Of a stretch of DNA of 64,000 nt, positions 25,829 to 34,394 are shown piece by piece. The notes under the pieces are model-generated. The model was not told the origin of the DNA and did not search any database. It saw nothing but the letters and a program-made list of their open reading frames with translations. Source of the stretch: Acidobacteriota bacterium (lineage in GTDB: Bacteria > Acidobacteriota > Terriglobia > Bryobacterales > Bryobacteraceae); assembly GCA_029776225.1 (NCBI GenBank), contig JAKOTR010000097.1, positions 1-64,000 on the forward strand, read 5' to 3'. Every line of letters starts with the position of its first letter. The stretch's first letter is position 1. The position numbers and the translations under genes are program-made.

Positions 25829-26587
25829 CTACTTCAGCGCGCCCAGGTATTTTTCGGCGCCCGCGGCCATCAGGCGGGTGTCCGTGGGCCCCTGGAAAAG
25901 CAAAAAGCCCTGGTCAATGTACTCCTTGAGCCGGGCGGGGTCGCGGGCCGGCCTGCCGACGGGTTTGTTGTGCCGGTGTGCGGCGGCAACCACTCGGGCG
26001 ATTGCCTCATCGAGGCACGGATCGTCCTGGCGCCCGCGCAAGCCCAGGGAGAACGACAAGTCGCTGGTTCCAATGAACAGCGCGTCAATCCCTTCGGTGG
26101 CCGCAATCTCGTCCACGCACTCCACGGCGCGCGCCTCTTCAATGATGGCGATGACCATCACGTTGCGGTCGGCCGAATCGTGATAGCTTGGCTCCGGCCA
26201 GGAAAACATGGCGAGGCCGGGTCCCGACCCGCGGCAGCCGGCAGGCGGATAGCGGCACGCCGCCGCAGCCTGGCGGGCCAGCTCCGGCGTGCTGGTGAAG
26301 GGGAAAATAACGCCGCAGGCGCCGGCGTCGAGCACGCGCTTGGCCGTCCACACTTCGTTGACCGGAACGCGCGCGAAGGGCACGGCCGGCAGCGCGCGCG
26401 TGGCCAGCACCATATTACGAAGCGTCTCCAGCGTGATGGGGGAGTGCTCCATCTCGATCCAGAGAAAATCGAATCCCATCGTTGCCGCCTGCGCCGCCAC
26501 TTCAATGCTGCTGGTGGTTATGGTGACGCCCACGACGGGCTTGCCTTCGCACAGTTTCTGCTTGACGGGGTTCTGCCACGGTTCCAT
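25829..26587 (-). CDS. HpcH/HpaI family aldolase
   Basis: A 252-residue class II pyruvate aldolase-like protein. The family signature GFDFLWIEMEHSPITLE holds the metal-side Glu and base His. AVPFARVPVNE, ECVDEIAATEGIDALFIGTSDLS and the GxSDLS end are typical. Enzymes of this group split 2-keto-3-deoxy acids to pyruvate and an aldehyde; several act on hexuronate or hydroxyphenylacetate products. The substrate is not certain. It lies about 210 bp downstream of the enolase-superfamily gene on the same strand, with a repeat array between. Confidence 0.85.
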   Translation of the reverse strand: MEPWQNPVKQKLCEGKPVVGVTITTSSIEVAAQAATMGFDFLWIEMEHSPITLETLRNMVLATRALPAVPFARVPVNEVWTAKRVLDAGACGVIFPFTSTPELARQAAAACRYPPAGCRGSGPGLAMFSWPEPSYHDSADRNVMVIAIIEEARAVECVDEIAATEGIDALFIGTSDLSFSLGLRGRQDDPCLDEAIARVVAAAHRHNKPVGRPARDPARLKEYIDQGFLLFQGPTDTRLMAAGAEKYLGALK

Positions 26588-26628
26588 GAATGTTATGAAG
26601 GTATGCCGCCGCCGGCGGTCCTGTCAAA

Positions 26629-26799
26629 CCTTTTAATGGGGCTTTGCGGGAACTCAGCTAAGTGTGGCCAAGGTTGGCCCTCAGTGCTGGACGTCGAGTC
26701 CTTGTAATGGTACTTTGCGCGGAAGTCAGCCCATTTTGGCCGCAGGTTAGCTCTCAGTAGCGGACGCCAAGTCCTTGTAGTCGCGCTCTGCGGCGCAAG
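26629..26799 (-). repeat. Repeat array after the NSAR/OSBS-like gene
   Basis: On the minus strand, segments starting at 26782, 26709 and 26638 are related (GACTACAAGGACTTGGCGTCC, CATTACAAGGACTCGACGTCC written in part, and CATTAAAAGG), with steps of 73 and 71 bp. The gene tail GACTAT...GTCCGC...GAG...GGCTTAAC begins at 26844, 62 bp before the first copy. The first copy could encode DYKDLASATES-stop, compared with DYLRSITVREEVLA-stop in the gene. A small GGAC-loop-GTCC hairpin is kept in two copies. No gene lies in this gap. Confidence 0.75.
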
Positions 26800-27912
26800 T
26801 TAAGCCAAAACCTCTTCGCGGACGGTGATGCTGCGCAGATAGTCCATGTCGATTGCGTAGCCGAAGCCCGGTCCGTCTGGCACAATGATGGTCCCGCGCG
26901 GCGTAACCTCGATCGGCGGCTCGATGATGTCCCGCGCCCAGTAGCGTTTACTCGCGGAGACATCGCCCGGCAGAATGAAATTCGGCAGTGTGGAGAGGGC
27001 GACGTTGTGCGCCCGCCCGATGCCCGACTCCAGCATCCCTCCGCACCAGACGGGAACGCCGGCGGCCTGCGCCGCATTATGCACCAGACGCGCCTCGGCG
27101 AACCCGCCCACGCGCCCCAGCTTGACGTTGATGATTTTGCCGGCGCGCAGCCGGATGGCCTGCTCGGCGTGGCGCGCCGAACGGATGCACTCGTCGAGGC
27201 AGATCGGCGTCAGGAGCTTAGATTGCAGCTCGGCATGGTCGATGATGTCGTCGTGGCTCAGCGGCTGTTCGATCATCATCAGGTAAAAGTCGTCGAGGGC
27301 GCGCAGGCGATCGGCGTCCGAGAGCCGGTAGGCCGAGTTCGCATCCACCATCAGGCGGATTTGAGGAAAGGCGCGCCGCACCTCGCGTACGACGTCGACG
27401 TCCCATCCCGGTTTGATCTTGATTTTGATGCGCTGATAACCGGCGGCCAGCTCGCGTTCGATCCTTTCGAGCAGCGCGGGCACCGATTCCTGTATGCCGA
27501 TGGAAACGCCGCAAGGGATTTCCCGGCGCACGCCTCCGATGTGGCGCCACAGCGGCAGGCCGAGCAGCCGGGCTTCCAGGTCCCACACCGCCGCCTCCAA
27601 ACCGCCGCAGGCCATACGATGGCCGCGAATGTGGCTGAGAAGCGGCGCGACCGCGCAGGCGTTTTCCAGTTCGCGCCCAAGCACGCGCGGGGCGGCGTAG
27701 TTCCGCAGGATCAGCCAGGCTGAGTCCGTCCACTCCTCGTTGTAGAACGGGTTCTCTCCCGCCGTGACCTCGCCCCAGCCAGAGACGCCTTCCGCCGCCA
27801 CTTCCACCAGCACGATCTGCCGTTCGGTGGTGCGGCCGAAGCTCGTCTCGAAAAAGTGAACCAGCGGCATGCGGATCTGCCGCAGAATGATCCTCTCTAT
27901 GCGGATTCCCAT
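26800..27912 (-). CDS. Enolase-superfamily N-succinylamino acid racemase / o-succinylbenzoate synthase
   Basis: A 370-residue protein of the MenC/NAAAR branch. The catalytic lysines are in IKIKIKPG (about 165-171) and INVKLGRVGG. Metal ligands are in MVDANSAY (Asp), MIEQPL (Glu) and CLDECI (Asp/Glu), the order of the muconate lactonising subgroup. Members are o-succinylbenzoate synthases, N-succinylamino acid racemases or both. No men genes are near. The gene overlaps a GNAT acyltransferase by 16 bp, the arrangement known from the Geobacillus D-to-L amino acid conversion route, so racemase activity is favoured by context. This is inference. Confidence 0.85.
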   Translation of the reverse strand: MGIRIERIILRQIRMPLVHFFETSFGRTTERQIVLVEVAAEGVSGWGEVTAGENPFYNEEWTDSAWLILRNYAAPRVLGRELENACAVAPLLSHIRGHRMACGGLEAAVWDLEARLLGLPLWRHIGGVRREIPCGVSIGIQESVPALLERIERELAAGYQRIKIKIKPGWDVDVVREVRRAFPQIRLMVDANSAYRLSDADRLRALDDFYLMMIEQPLSHDDIIDHAELQSKLLTPICLDECIRSARHAEQAIRLRAGKIINVKLGRVGGFAEARLVHNAAQAAGVPVWCGGMLESGIGRAHNVALSTLPNFILPGDVSASKRYWARDIIEPPIEVTPRGTIIVPDGPGFGYAIDMDYLRSITVREEVLA

Positions 27913-28634
27913 GGCCCCAACAAGTACGTTCCCGCGGTTTCCGATCTCTCAAAGCCGGTGACGGTCAGCCCGCGTGCGAAGCAATCCAGAAAGCGCTCGC
28001 TCACCTCGCGCTGGATCTCGCGCGCCTGGCGGCGGTCGGTGCTCCGCAGTTGGCCGATCTCGGCGGGGACGGAAATGCGCTCCTCCACGGGCGGTTTTGG
28101 GTGACGGCCCGCCAGCGTGGCTTCCACCCACGGCGTCCGGATCCACCATTCCGCCACGCAGCGATCGGTCGGCAGCCCGCCGTGCAAACGGCTGGTGGTG
28201 GTCCCGTACTGGTTCAAGACGTACCGCCTTACGATGACCCCCAGCCGTTCGATATTGAAATGGGCGTTCCGCAGCTCGAGCGGATCGAAAGTCCACTCGA
28301 TCAGATCGAATCCGCGCGCCAGGGCATCCTTGCGCTGTTCGAGCTTGAGCATCCGGCCGATGCCGCGGTCCCTGTATTCGGGCAGCACGCCGAGCATGTG
28401 GCTGTGAAGGTAATATTTGCCGCCGGGTTTCAAGCCCGGAATCGCAAGGCAAAACGCCACCATGCGGTCACCGTCGAATGCCCCGAACACGTGCCCGCCG
28501 ATTTTGGATGCCACCACGAACAGGCGCACGGGCAGAAGATCCACCGGGGCGAAGCCCCAGATCTCCTGTTGAAGGCGCACGGCTTCCTCGAACTCCTCAT
28601 GAGCCGTCAATTGCCGCACGTGGATTTCGCTCAT
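27897..28634 (-). CDS. GNAT N-acyltransferase, likely succinyl-CoA:amino acid type
   Basis: A 245-residue protein with a GNAT core at residues 1-150. LHSHMLGVLPEYRDRGIGRML contains the R/Q-x2-G-x-G/A acyl-CoA loop, here RDRGIG. FDPLELRNAHFNIERLG is typical of the subgroup seen beside N-succinylamino acid racemases. The C-terminal third is less conserved. It overlaps the racemase gene (16 bp) and mazG (4 bp, ATGA). A shared role in N-succinylation of D-amino acids is inferred from gene order. Confidence 0.8.
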   Translation of the reverse strand: MSEIHVRQLTAHEEFEEAVRLQQEIWGFAPVDLLPVRLFVVASKIGGHVFGAFDGDRMVAFCLAIPGLKPGGKYYLHSHMLGVLPEYRDRGIGRMLKLEQRKDALARGFDLIEWTFDPLELRNAHFNIERLGVIVRRYVLNQYGTTTSRLHGGLPTDRCVAEWWIRTPWVEATLAGRHPKPPVEERISVPAEIGQLRSTDRRQAREIQREVSERFLDCFARGLTVTGFERSETAGTYLLGPWESA

Positions 28635-29416
28635 TGCTTGCGCTTTGCTTCGCGCCAGAGCGCGTCCATCTCCTCCAGCGAGGACTCGGAGAGCGTTTTC
28701 CCGTTTTCCGCCAGCTTGCGCTCGATGTGAGCGAACCGCTCGCGGAACTTACGGTTCGTGCGCCGGAGCGCCTGCTCGGGATCCACGTCGAGAAAGCGCG
28801 CCAGGTTGACCAGGACGAAAAGCAGGTCGCCGAGTTCGTCTTCGAGTTCGTCGCGCCGGGCGCTCACGCGCGCCTGCGCCAGTTCCTTCAGCTCCTCGTT
28901 CAGCTTTTCGAGCACCTGGTCGGCGTTCTCCCAGTCGAAGCCGACGCCCGCCGCGCGCCCGGTGAGTTGCGTGGCTTCTACCAGTGCGGGCAGGGAACGC
29001 GGGACGGAGGCCAGCAGTCCCGAGGGCTTGTTCTTTTGCTTTTTCTCCTCGGCTTTGATTTCATCCCAGCGCTGTTTGACCTGTTCGGGCGTCTTCGCCG
29101 TGCCGTCACCGAACACGTGCGGATGGCGGCGCACCAGCTTTTGATTAATGGCGTCGAGGGAGTCTTCGATGCGGAATAAACCCTGCTCGGCGGCCATCTG
29201 CGCGAAAAAGACGGCCTGGAGCATCAAATCGCCGAGTTCCTCGGCCAGCGACGCCCAGTCGCGCGCGTCGATGGCTTCGAGCACCTCGTAAGTCTCCTCG
29301 AGCAGATACGGTTTGATGCTATCGAACGTCTGCTCGCGGTCCCAGGGGCATCCGCCGGGAGACCGGAGGCGCGCCATAATCTCCGTCAGTTGCTGAAATT
29401 TTTCACCTGCACCCAA
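28631..29416 (-). CDS. mazG: Nucleoside triphosphate pyrophosphohydrolase
   Basis: A 261-residue MazG with two MazG domains. The first has CPWDREQTFDSIKPYLLEE-type sequence and the metal-binding ETYEV...EELGDLM pattern; the second has DELEDELGDLLFVLVNL. It hydrolyses (d)NTPs to monophosphates and pyrophosphate, cleaning the nucleotide pool and affecting ppGpp in E. coli. Start ATG at 29416. It is the first gene of a tightly coupled three-gene minus-strand run. No toxin partner is present. Confidence 0.93.
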   Translation of the reverse strand: MGAGEKFQQLTEIMARLRSPGGCPWDREQTFDSIKPYLLEETYEVLEAIDARDWASLAEELGDLMLQAVFFAQMAAEQGLFRIEDSLDAINQKLVRRHPHVFGDGTAKTPEQVKQRWDEIKAEEKKQKNKPSGLLASVPRSLPALVEATQLTGRAAGVGFDWENADQVLEKLNEELKELAQARVSARRDELEDELGDLLFVLVNLARFLDVDPEQALRRTNRKFRERFAHIERKLAENGKTLSESSLEEMDALWREAKRKQ

Positions 29417-29496
29417 TGAGAGGCTCCGAAAAAGGGGGAATTTTTACTTTAGCATGCGGCGAATTTGCGGGTGCTGTCCGGGCCCGGTTGGCTTGC

Positions 29497-31308
29497 CTAT
29501 CGCCGGACGGCCAGCGGGAGGCCGAGCAGCTCTTCGGTCAACTCGACAAAGTTCTCCGGGGTGATGTACTGAAACTTGATTTCCAGGCTGGTGTGTTTGC
29601 CGAGTTCGCGGTGGACTTCGGCCGTGGGCAGTTCGGGTCCGGCCACGTGCAGTTTGCCCGAGGCGGCCTTGAACGGCACGAGCTTGTACTTACGGGCCAC
29701 GGCGGCGGGAAGCGCCCGCGCCACCTGAAGCGGAACTTCCTCCGGCCTGAGCGGCGCGAAGCAGACGTTGTGCTGGAGGCTGAGCGCCTCGTACAACTGT
29801 TCCTGACTCAGCAACCCGAGCGATACCAGGTATTCACCGGTCCGCACGTTCTTGGGCATGGCGGCAAGCGCCTCCCATAGGCTCGTTTCCTCAACGTAAC
29901 CCAGCCCCGCGAGGATTTCGCCGAGGCGCGGCTCCGAAGGACTCAGGGCGGCGCGAGACGGATACATGTGCTCCGTCTTCACCCAGACCAGCGGCCGGCC
30001 CCGGATGCGGGCGGAGGCGTACCGCACGATAGCGGCGACCGTCGCCGCGCAGTTGATCCAGTTCGCCCAGAAGATGCGCAACGGAACGCCGGCCGCCAGC
30101 CGCCAGCCGTAAAGCCGAGCCACGCATCCCGCGCGGACCAGGATGCGCACGGTTTGGAAGAACAGCGTCGCCCACAGCAGCGGTTCCGCCCAGGGATGTT
30201 CGCCCGCACTGGCCAAAGCCCAGGGCGCCCCGGTGTACCGGCTCCAGAGCCACGAGGCACAGCAGTATAGGAGGATAAGGTTCGCGACTCCGGTCGCCGG
30301 GTTGCCGAACAGCCCTTTGCGGTCGCGCCAGAGCCAGTAGAGCTGCCTGAACCCCACACGCCACCCGTGCCGCTCCCAGGACTGCAGAGCGTTGCCCGTC
30401 ACCCACCGCGTGCGTTGCCGGAGCGCCTGCCGGATGCGCTGCGGGAAGTACTCGCGGGTGGCTACGGGCCCGTCCGGGAGCATTTGAATCGGCACGAAAA
30501 GCTGTGGGCAGCCGGCCAGGTGCAGGCGGAGTCCGTTCTCGTAATCTTCGGTCAGGGAGCCGGGATCGAAAATCCGGTTGGCGTTCTCTTCGGCCAGCTT
30601 TTCCAGCGCCCAGCGCGCGTAGCCCGTTCCCACACCGTTCGAGGGAATGAAACCGCCCAGCGCCTGCCGGGCGGGGATGTCCTTGGTCTGGTACTCGGCG
30701 AACTCGTCGCAGTACACCCCGTGCGTGAACAGCCGCGGGGGCGTCGGCAGCGGCAGCACCGGAATTTGCACCATGCCGTATGCCTCGGAGTAGTAGTTGA
30801 GCCAGCGCAGTTCGAGGGGATGGATGAGGTCTTCCGCGTCGTGGACCACGATGAGCTCGTATTGCGTGCCGGTGCTCTCCTCGACGCCGAGCATGTGCTG
30901 GTAGATCCAGTTGAGGCAGTCCGCCTTGGAAGTCGGGCCGTCATGGGGGCAGACGCTCAGGCGGACGTTGGGAATCCGCTCGCTAGCCTCGCGCACGGCC
31001 TCGATCGTCAGCTCGTCGTTCGGGTAAGTGCCGACGATGAAATCGTAATTGGAATAGCGGATGGCGGAGGCATTGTGCTCGAGCATCCGGCCGATCACCT
31101 TGTGCTCGTGCCAGAGCGGCACGAAGATCGCCACGCGTTTTTCCGGCAGGCGCGCGAGTTCGGCCGCGGAGGGAGGGCGGGGAAGCCGCTTGCGGAGCCA
31201 GATCCAGGCGCCGACCAGATCCAGGAAAAAATCGTCCGCGCCGCTGATGAGGATCCAGACGGCCAGCGGGAAAAGCACCGCGAGCACGCAGTTGTCGATC
31301 AGGTCCAT
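29497..31308 (-). CDS. NfrB-like family 2 glycosyltransferase with C-terminal MshEN domain
   Basis: A 603-residue membrane protein. N-terminal hydrophobic segment (about residues 8-35), then a GT2 domain with ESTGTQYELIVVHDAEDLIHP holding the DxD site and RQRTRWVTGNALQSW as the Q/RxxRW acceptor motif. Several membrane helices follow (about 330-440). Residues about 455-600 (RLGEILAGLGYVEE, GEYLVSLGLLSQEQLYEAL) are an MshEN/GspE-N type domain, which in relatives binds cyclic di-GMP. E. coli NfrB has the same order and acts in c-di-GMP-controlled exopolysaccharide secretion. The polymer made here is unknown. Confidence 0.85.
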   Translation of the reverse strand: MDLIDNCVLAVLFPLAVWILISGADDFFLDLVGAWIWLRKRLPRPPSAAELARLPEKRVAIFVPLWHEHKVIGRMLEHNASAIRYSNYDFIVGTYPNDELTIEAVREASERIPNVRLSVCPHDGPTSKADCLNWIYQHMLGVEESTGTQYELIVVHDAEDLIHPLELRWLNYYSEAYGMVQIPVLPLPTPPRLFTHGVYCDEFAEYQTKDIPARQALGGFIPSNGVGTGYARWALEKLAEENANRIFDPGSLTEDYENGLRLHLAGCPQLFVPIQMLPDGPVATREYFPQRIRQALRQRTRWVTGNALQSWERHGWRVGFRQLYWLWRDRKGLFGNPATGVANLILLYCCASWLWSRYTGAPWALASAGEHPWAEPLLWATLFFQTVRILVRAGCVARLYGWRLAAGVPLRIFWANWINCAATVAAIVRYASARIRGRPLVWVKTEHMYPSRAALSPSEPRLGEILAGLGYVEETSLWEALAAMPKNVRTGEYLVSLGLLSQEQLYEALSLQHNVCFAPLRPEEVPLQVARALPAAVARKYKLVPFKAASGKLHVAGPELPTAEVHRELGKHTSLEIKFQYITPENFVELTEELLGLPLAVRR

Positions 31309-31359
31309 GCGCCCTAAGTGAGGTAGTGGCGCGGGCGAGAAAAAATTCGCGGTACTTTT

Positions 31360-33441
31360 TTACAGCCGCTCGAGAGCATCCAGCGCTTCGACCATGCGTG
31401 ATGCCGCCGCCGGGTTGCCGCCGAAGCGCAAGTCGTTGTAAGCCGCCGTGAAGCTCGCTACCAGGGTAGCGGTCTCCGACGGCGGGAGCAGCCGGGCGAA
31501 TTCCAAGGGGGTGATCCAGGCAGGCTTTTGATACCCCTTGCGTTTGAGCAGGGCAAGCAAGCGCGCGTAGAGCAGTGTGGCGTCTGATGCGCGGGCCGCG
31601 CCGCGCTGCGCCCGCCGGACGCGGGCAAGCGTTTGCGACCACATCCAGACTCCCGGACCGTATTTCCAGATCGCGAATGCGAGAATTGCGATGATCGCCG
31701 CGAAGGCCCCGTAGCGCTTGCCCCAAGCCGCCGCCGTCTGTTTCCATTCCACCAGCCGGATGCGGTCCATCCAGTGAGCGCCAAAGAGACGGCCCGAGTT
31801 CTCCATCCGGGCGGCGAGCGTGAGCTGGCGGTCGAGGTCGTAGTTCAGCACCCAGTCCTGCCAGAACGTCTCGGCGGCGTCCAGGTAATAGCCCAGATGG
31901 GTCCAGACGGACGTGGTAGAGGGGCGCGAATCTGGCGGCGTGGGATCGAAGGTCGTCCAGCCGCGTCCGGGCACCCATGCTTCCACCCAACTGTGCGCGT
32001 CGGAAGCGCGAATGACGACCCACCCGCTCACCGGGTTGTACTCGCCGTTTTGAAACCCGGTGGCCACGCGCGCCGGGACATAGACGATGCGCAGCATCAC
32101 CGCCATCGCCGACGCGAAGTACTCGCAGTGGCCCGCGCGGCGCTCGAACAGAAAATGCGCCAGCGGGTCGGGCACTTCGCGGGGGAGTGGGTCGAGTGAG
32201 TACCGGTAGTTGCGCCGCAGGTAGGATTCGATGGCGCGGGCGCGGGCTTCGGCTGTGGGGAGGCCCTCGGTGATCTTGCGCGCCAGCGCGATGACGCGGC
32301 GGTCTACCGGCGGCAGCAGGAGGTACTGCGTCCGCTCCTCTTCTCGCAGAAATTTTGGTCCCGGGGGCAAGTTGAGCGCGCTGTAGGCCCCGTAATGAAG
32401 GCCACCTGGGGCGCCATAGCCGAGCCGGTAGCCGTCCGTCGCGGTGCGGATCACGATCGGCGAGTTGATGCGCAGCATGAGCGGCGTACCGGCAAAGAAC
32501 AGAGTGTCAGAGGCCAGGGAACTGAACTGCACCTCGTAGCGGATCCCCGGCCCCTGCGTCCGCTCACCAAAGGCCAGCAGGCCATCCACGACGCGCAGCG
32601 GTTCTCCCGGATCGGACGGGTTGTACCAGCGCCCTCCGTCAAAGTAGGCAAGCGCCCCGCCGCGCCACTTCAGGTTTACGGGCGGGTCCTCATCGAAAAA
32701 CCGCACGTGCATCACCGCCGTGCGCCGCCTTTGCAGCTCGCCGACATCGCCCAGCACCATTTCGTGCGCGAAGCTGGCAACGCTGAAGCGCTGCGGCGCC
32801 AGATGCCGGAACGCCGCCTGGGCGGTCCGGGGCAGCAGGAAAAACAGGCCAACGGTGAGGATCAGAATGCCCAGCGCCAGCGAGACGGACGTGGCGGCCA
32901 GCCTCCAGTGCAGGTTTTTCGGGCTGCTCCGCGCCACGATGTGCGGCTTACGGATCGACCGGCGCACTTCGGAAGCGGCGAATGTCGCCACCGCGAACAA
33001 CAGGAAGAAAGCAAGAAACAGAAAGAAATTCAGGCTGCTAGAGAGCAGGGCGGCCGCCAGTAGCTGTAAGAACGCGACCACGGCGAGGAAGACATAATCT
33101 CGCGCAAGGCGTGCCGTGAGTATTTTCACGACGGCAAGGAAGAATATCAGGTGAACCGTGGCGGGAAGGAAACCTTTGGAGACAAAGAAGTAATCAAGCG
33201 GGTAGAAACCGATGTAAGCGAGGGCGGCGGCGGTGACCCAGCGGGCGGGGATTTCGAAGCGGATCACGCCCGTGACGAGCAGCGTGCGGAGCAGTAACGC
33301 GGCCGCCATGGAGACCGCGGTTGGGACATCCAGAAAGGACGAACTCAGGACCGCAAAGTAGCCGCTGGCGACCAGCCCGAGCAGGGAAAGCTCGAAAAAA
33401 CGGTCCACCGAGGCTGCCACGCCGCCGGAACTCCGGGTCAC
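31360..33441 (-). CDS. TgpA-like membrane transglutaminase
   Basis: A 693-residue protein. About six membrane helices fill residues 15-205, followed by an extracytoplasmic transglutaminase-like core. The Cys-His-Asp triad is visible: RRAGHCEYFASAMAVMLR, SDAHSWVEAWVPG and WTTFDPTPPD. Another membrane helix is near 575-600, and a DUF4129-like C-terminal segment (LYARLLALLKRKGYQKPAW) ends the protein. This is the DUF3488-TGase arrangement of Pseudomonas TgpA. Function is probably cell-envelope peptide processing. It lies 51 bp from the NfrB-like gene. Confidence 0.88.
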   Translation of the reverse strand: MTRSSGGVAASVDRFFELSLLGLVASGYFAVLSSSFLDVPTAVSMAAALLLRTLLVTGVIRFEIPARWVTAAALAYIGFYPLDYFFVSKGFLPATVHLIFFLAVVKILTARLARDYVFLAVVAFLQLLAAALLSSSLNFFLFLAFFLLFAVATFAASEVRRSIRKPHIVARSSPKNLHWRLAATSVSLALGILILTVGLFFLLPRTAQAAFRHLAPQRFSVASFAHEMVLGDVGELQRRRTAVMHVRFFDEDPPVNLKWRGGALAYFDGGRWYNPSDPGEPLRVVDGLLAFGERTQGPGIRYEVQFSSLASDTLFFAGTPLMLRINSPIVIRTATDGYRLGYGAPGGLHYGAYSALNLPPGPKFLREEERTQYLLLPPVDRRVIALARKITEGLPTAEARARAIESYLRRNYRYSLDPLPREVPDPLAHFLFERRAGHCEYFASAMAVMLRIVYVPARVATGFQNGEYNPVSGWVVIRASDAHSWVEAWVPGRGWTTFDPTPPDSRPSTTSVWTHLGYYLDAAETFWQDWVLNYDLDRQLTLAARMENSGRLFGAHWMDRIRLVEWKQTAAAWGKRYGAFAAIIAILAFAIWKYGPGVWMWSQTLARVRRAQRGAARASDATLLYARLLALLKRKGYQKPAWITPLEFARLLPPSETATLVASFTAAYNDLRFGGNPAAASRMVEALDALERL

Positions 33442-33494
33442 AATGCCAATTTTATCAACCGTGTCCTGCCCGGAACCGCCGGCCGAAGTCCGCG

Positions 33495-34394
33495 CTACCG
33501 GTCGAGTTTCTTCAATGTCTCGATAACCACGTCTCCCACTACTTGCAGACTATCGGCGCTCAGCTTGTCCATCGTGTCCTTCTCGGTGTGCCAGTAGGAG
33601 TTGTTTGGGCCGTAATCGAAATCGATGAGGTCCACGGCGTTGACTCCCCTCTGTATGAACGGGATGTGGTCGTCCACGATGGCGCCCGGATCGTTCAAAA
33701 AGTAGTGGGAATACCCGAGTTCGGCCGCCGTGGCCCAGATCAACCGGCGCAGGGACTCCGAAGAATTCATGTCCTGGAGAATGCCCAATTCGCGGTCGCC
33801 GATCATGTCCACGTTGATCAGCGCTTTGAGCCGGCCGAGCGTGCCGTCGGCCGCCCACTTCGCGGCGAGATGGCGGCTCCCGTAGACGCCGTCTGTGTCG
33901 GACCACGGCCCAAACGATTCTTCTCCATCCAGCCACACCACGTACACATCGTTCTGGAAAGGCCGCGCCGAGAGCACCCGCGCCAACTCGAGCAGGAACC
34001 CCGTGGAGGAGCCGGCGTCGTTCGCCCCGACAAAGTTGATGCCGGGCATGTACTTGGTGTCGTAGTGTCCTGTCACCGCCACCGCGCGGCCGGAAGTGCC
34101 GCGGAAGTGCGCGATGATGTTCCGCATCTGGACGGGGCCGATGGGCGTCTGCGCCGTGAACGCATCGATGGTGACCTCGCAGCGGTACTTTTTGAGCTGG
34201 CCGGTGATGTAGTCCTGGAGCTTGCGAATGGCGGGGGAGCCGGGCGGCCGCGCGCCGAAGGAGACGGCCTTGGCGGTGAACGCCAGCGCGGAGGCGCCGC
34301 TGAACGCGGCTGGAGACCGGGCCGGCTTCTGGGCGGCGCACGCGGAAACGAGTCCCAGCGCCAGCAGTGTCAGAAGCGTTTTCTTGCCGTGCAT
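33495..34394 (-). CDS. M28-family glutaminyl-peptide cyclotransferase-like lipoprotein
   Basis: The ATG at 34394 gives a 299-residue protein with a lipoprotein signal (MHGKKTLLTLLALGLVSAC). The zinc-peptidase fold is visible: GHYDTKY, NDAGSSTG (Asp ligand), WLDGEESFG (Glu pair), DGVYGSRHLA, NVDMIGD and VDDHIPF (His ligand). The WS-x-DGVYGSRHLA stretch after the Glu pair is the form seen in glutaminyl cyclases rather than aminopeptidases. Those enzymes make N-terminal pyroglutamate. The gene start lies 25 bp inside the upstream methyltransferase gene. Located on the periplasmic side. Confidence 0.8.
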   Translation of the reverse strand: MHGKKTLLTLLALGLVSACAAQKPARSPAAFSGASALAFTAKAVSFGARPPGSPAIRKLQDYITGQLKKYRCEVTIDAFTAQTPIGPVQMRNIIAHFRGTSGRAVAVTGHYDTKYMPGINFVGANDAGSSTGFLLELARVLSARPFQNDVYVVWLDGEESFGPWSDTDGVYGSRHLAAKWAADGTLGRLKALINVDMIGDRELGILQDMNSSESLRRLIWATAAELGYSHYFLNDPGAIVDDHIPFIQRGVNAVDLIDFDYGPNNSYWHTEKDTMDKLSADSLQVVGDVVIETLKKLDR

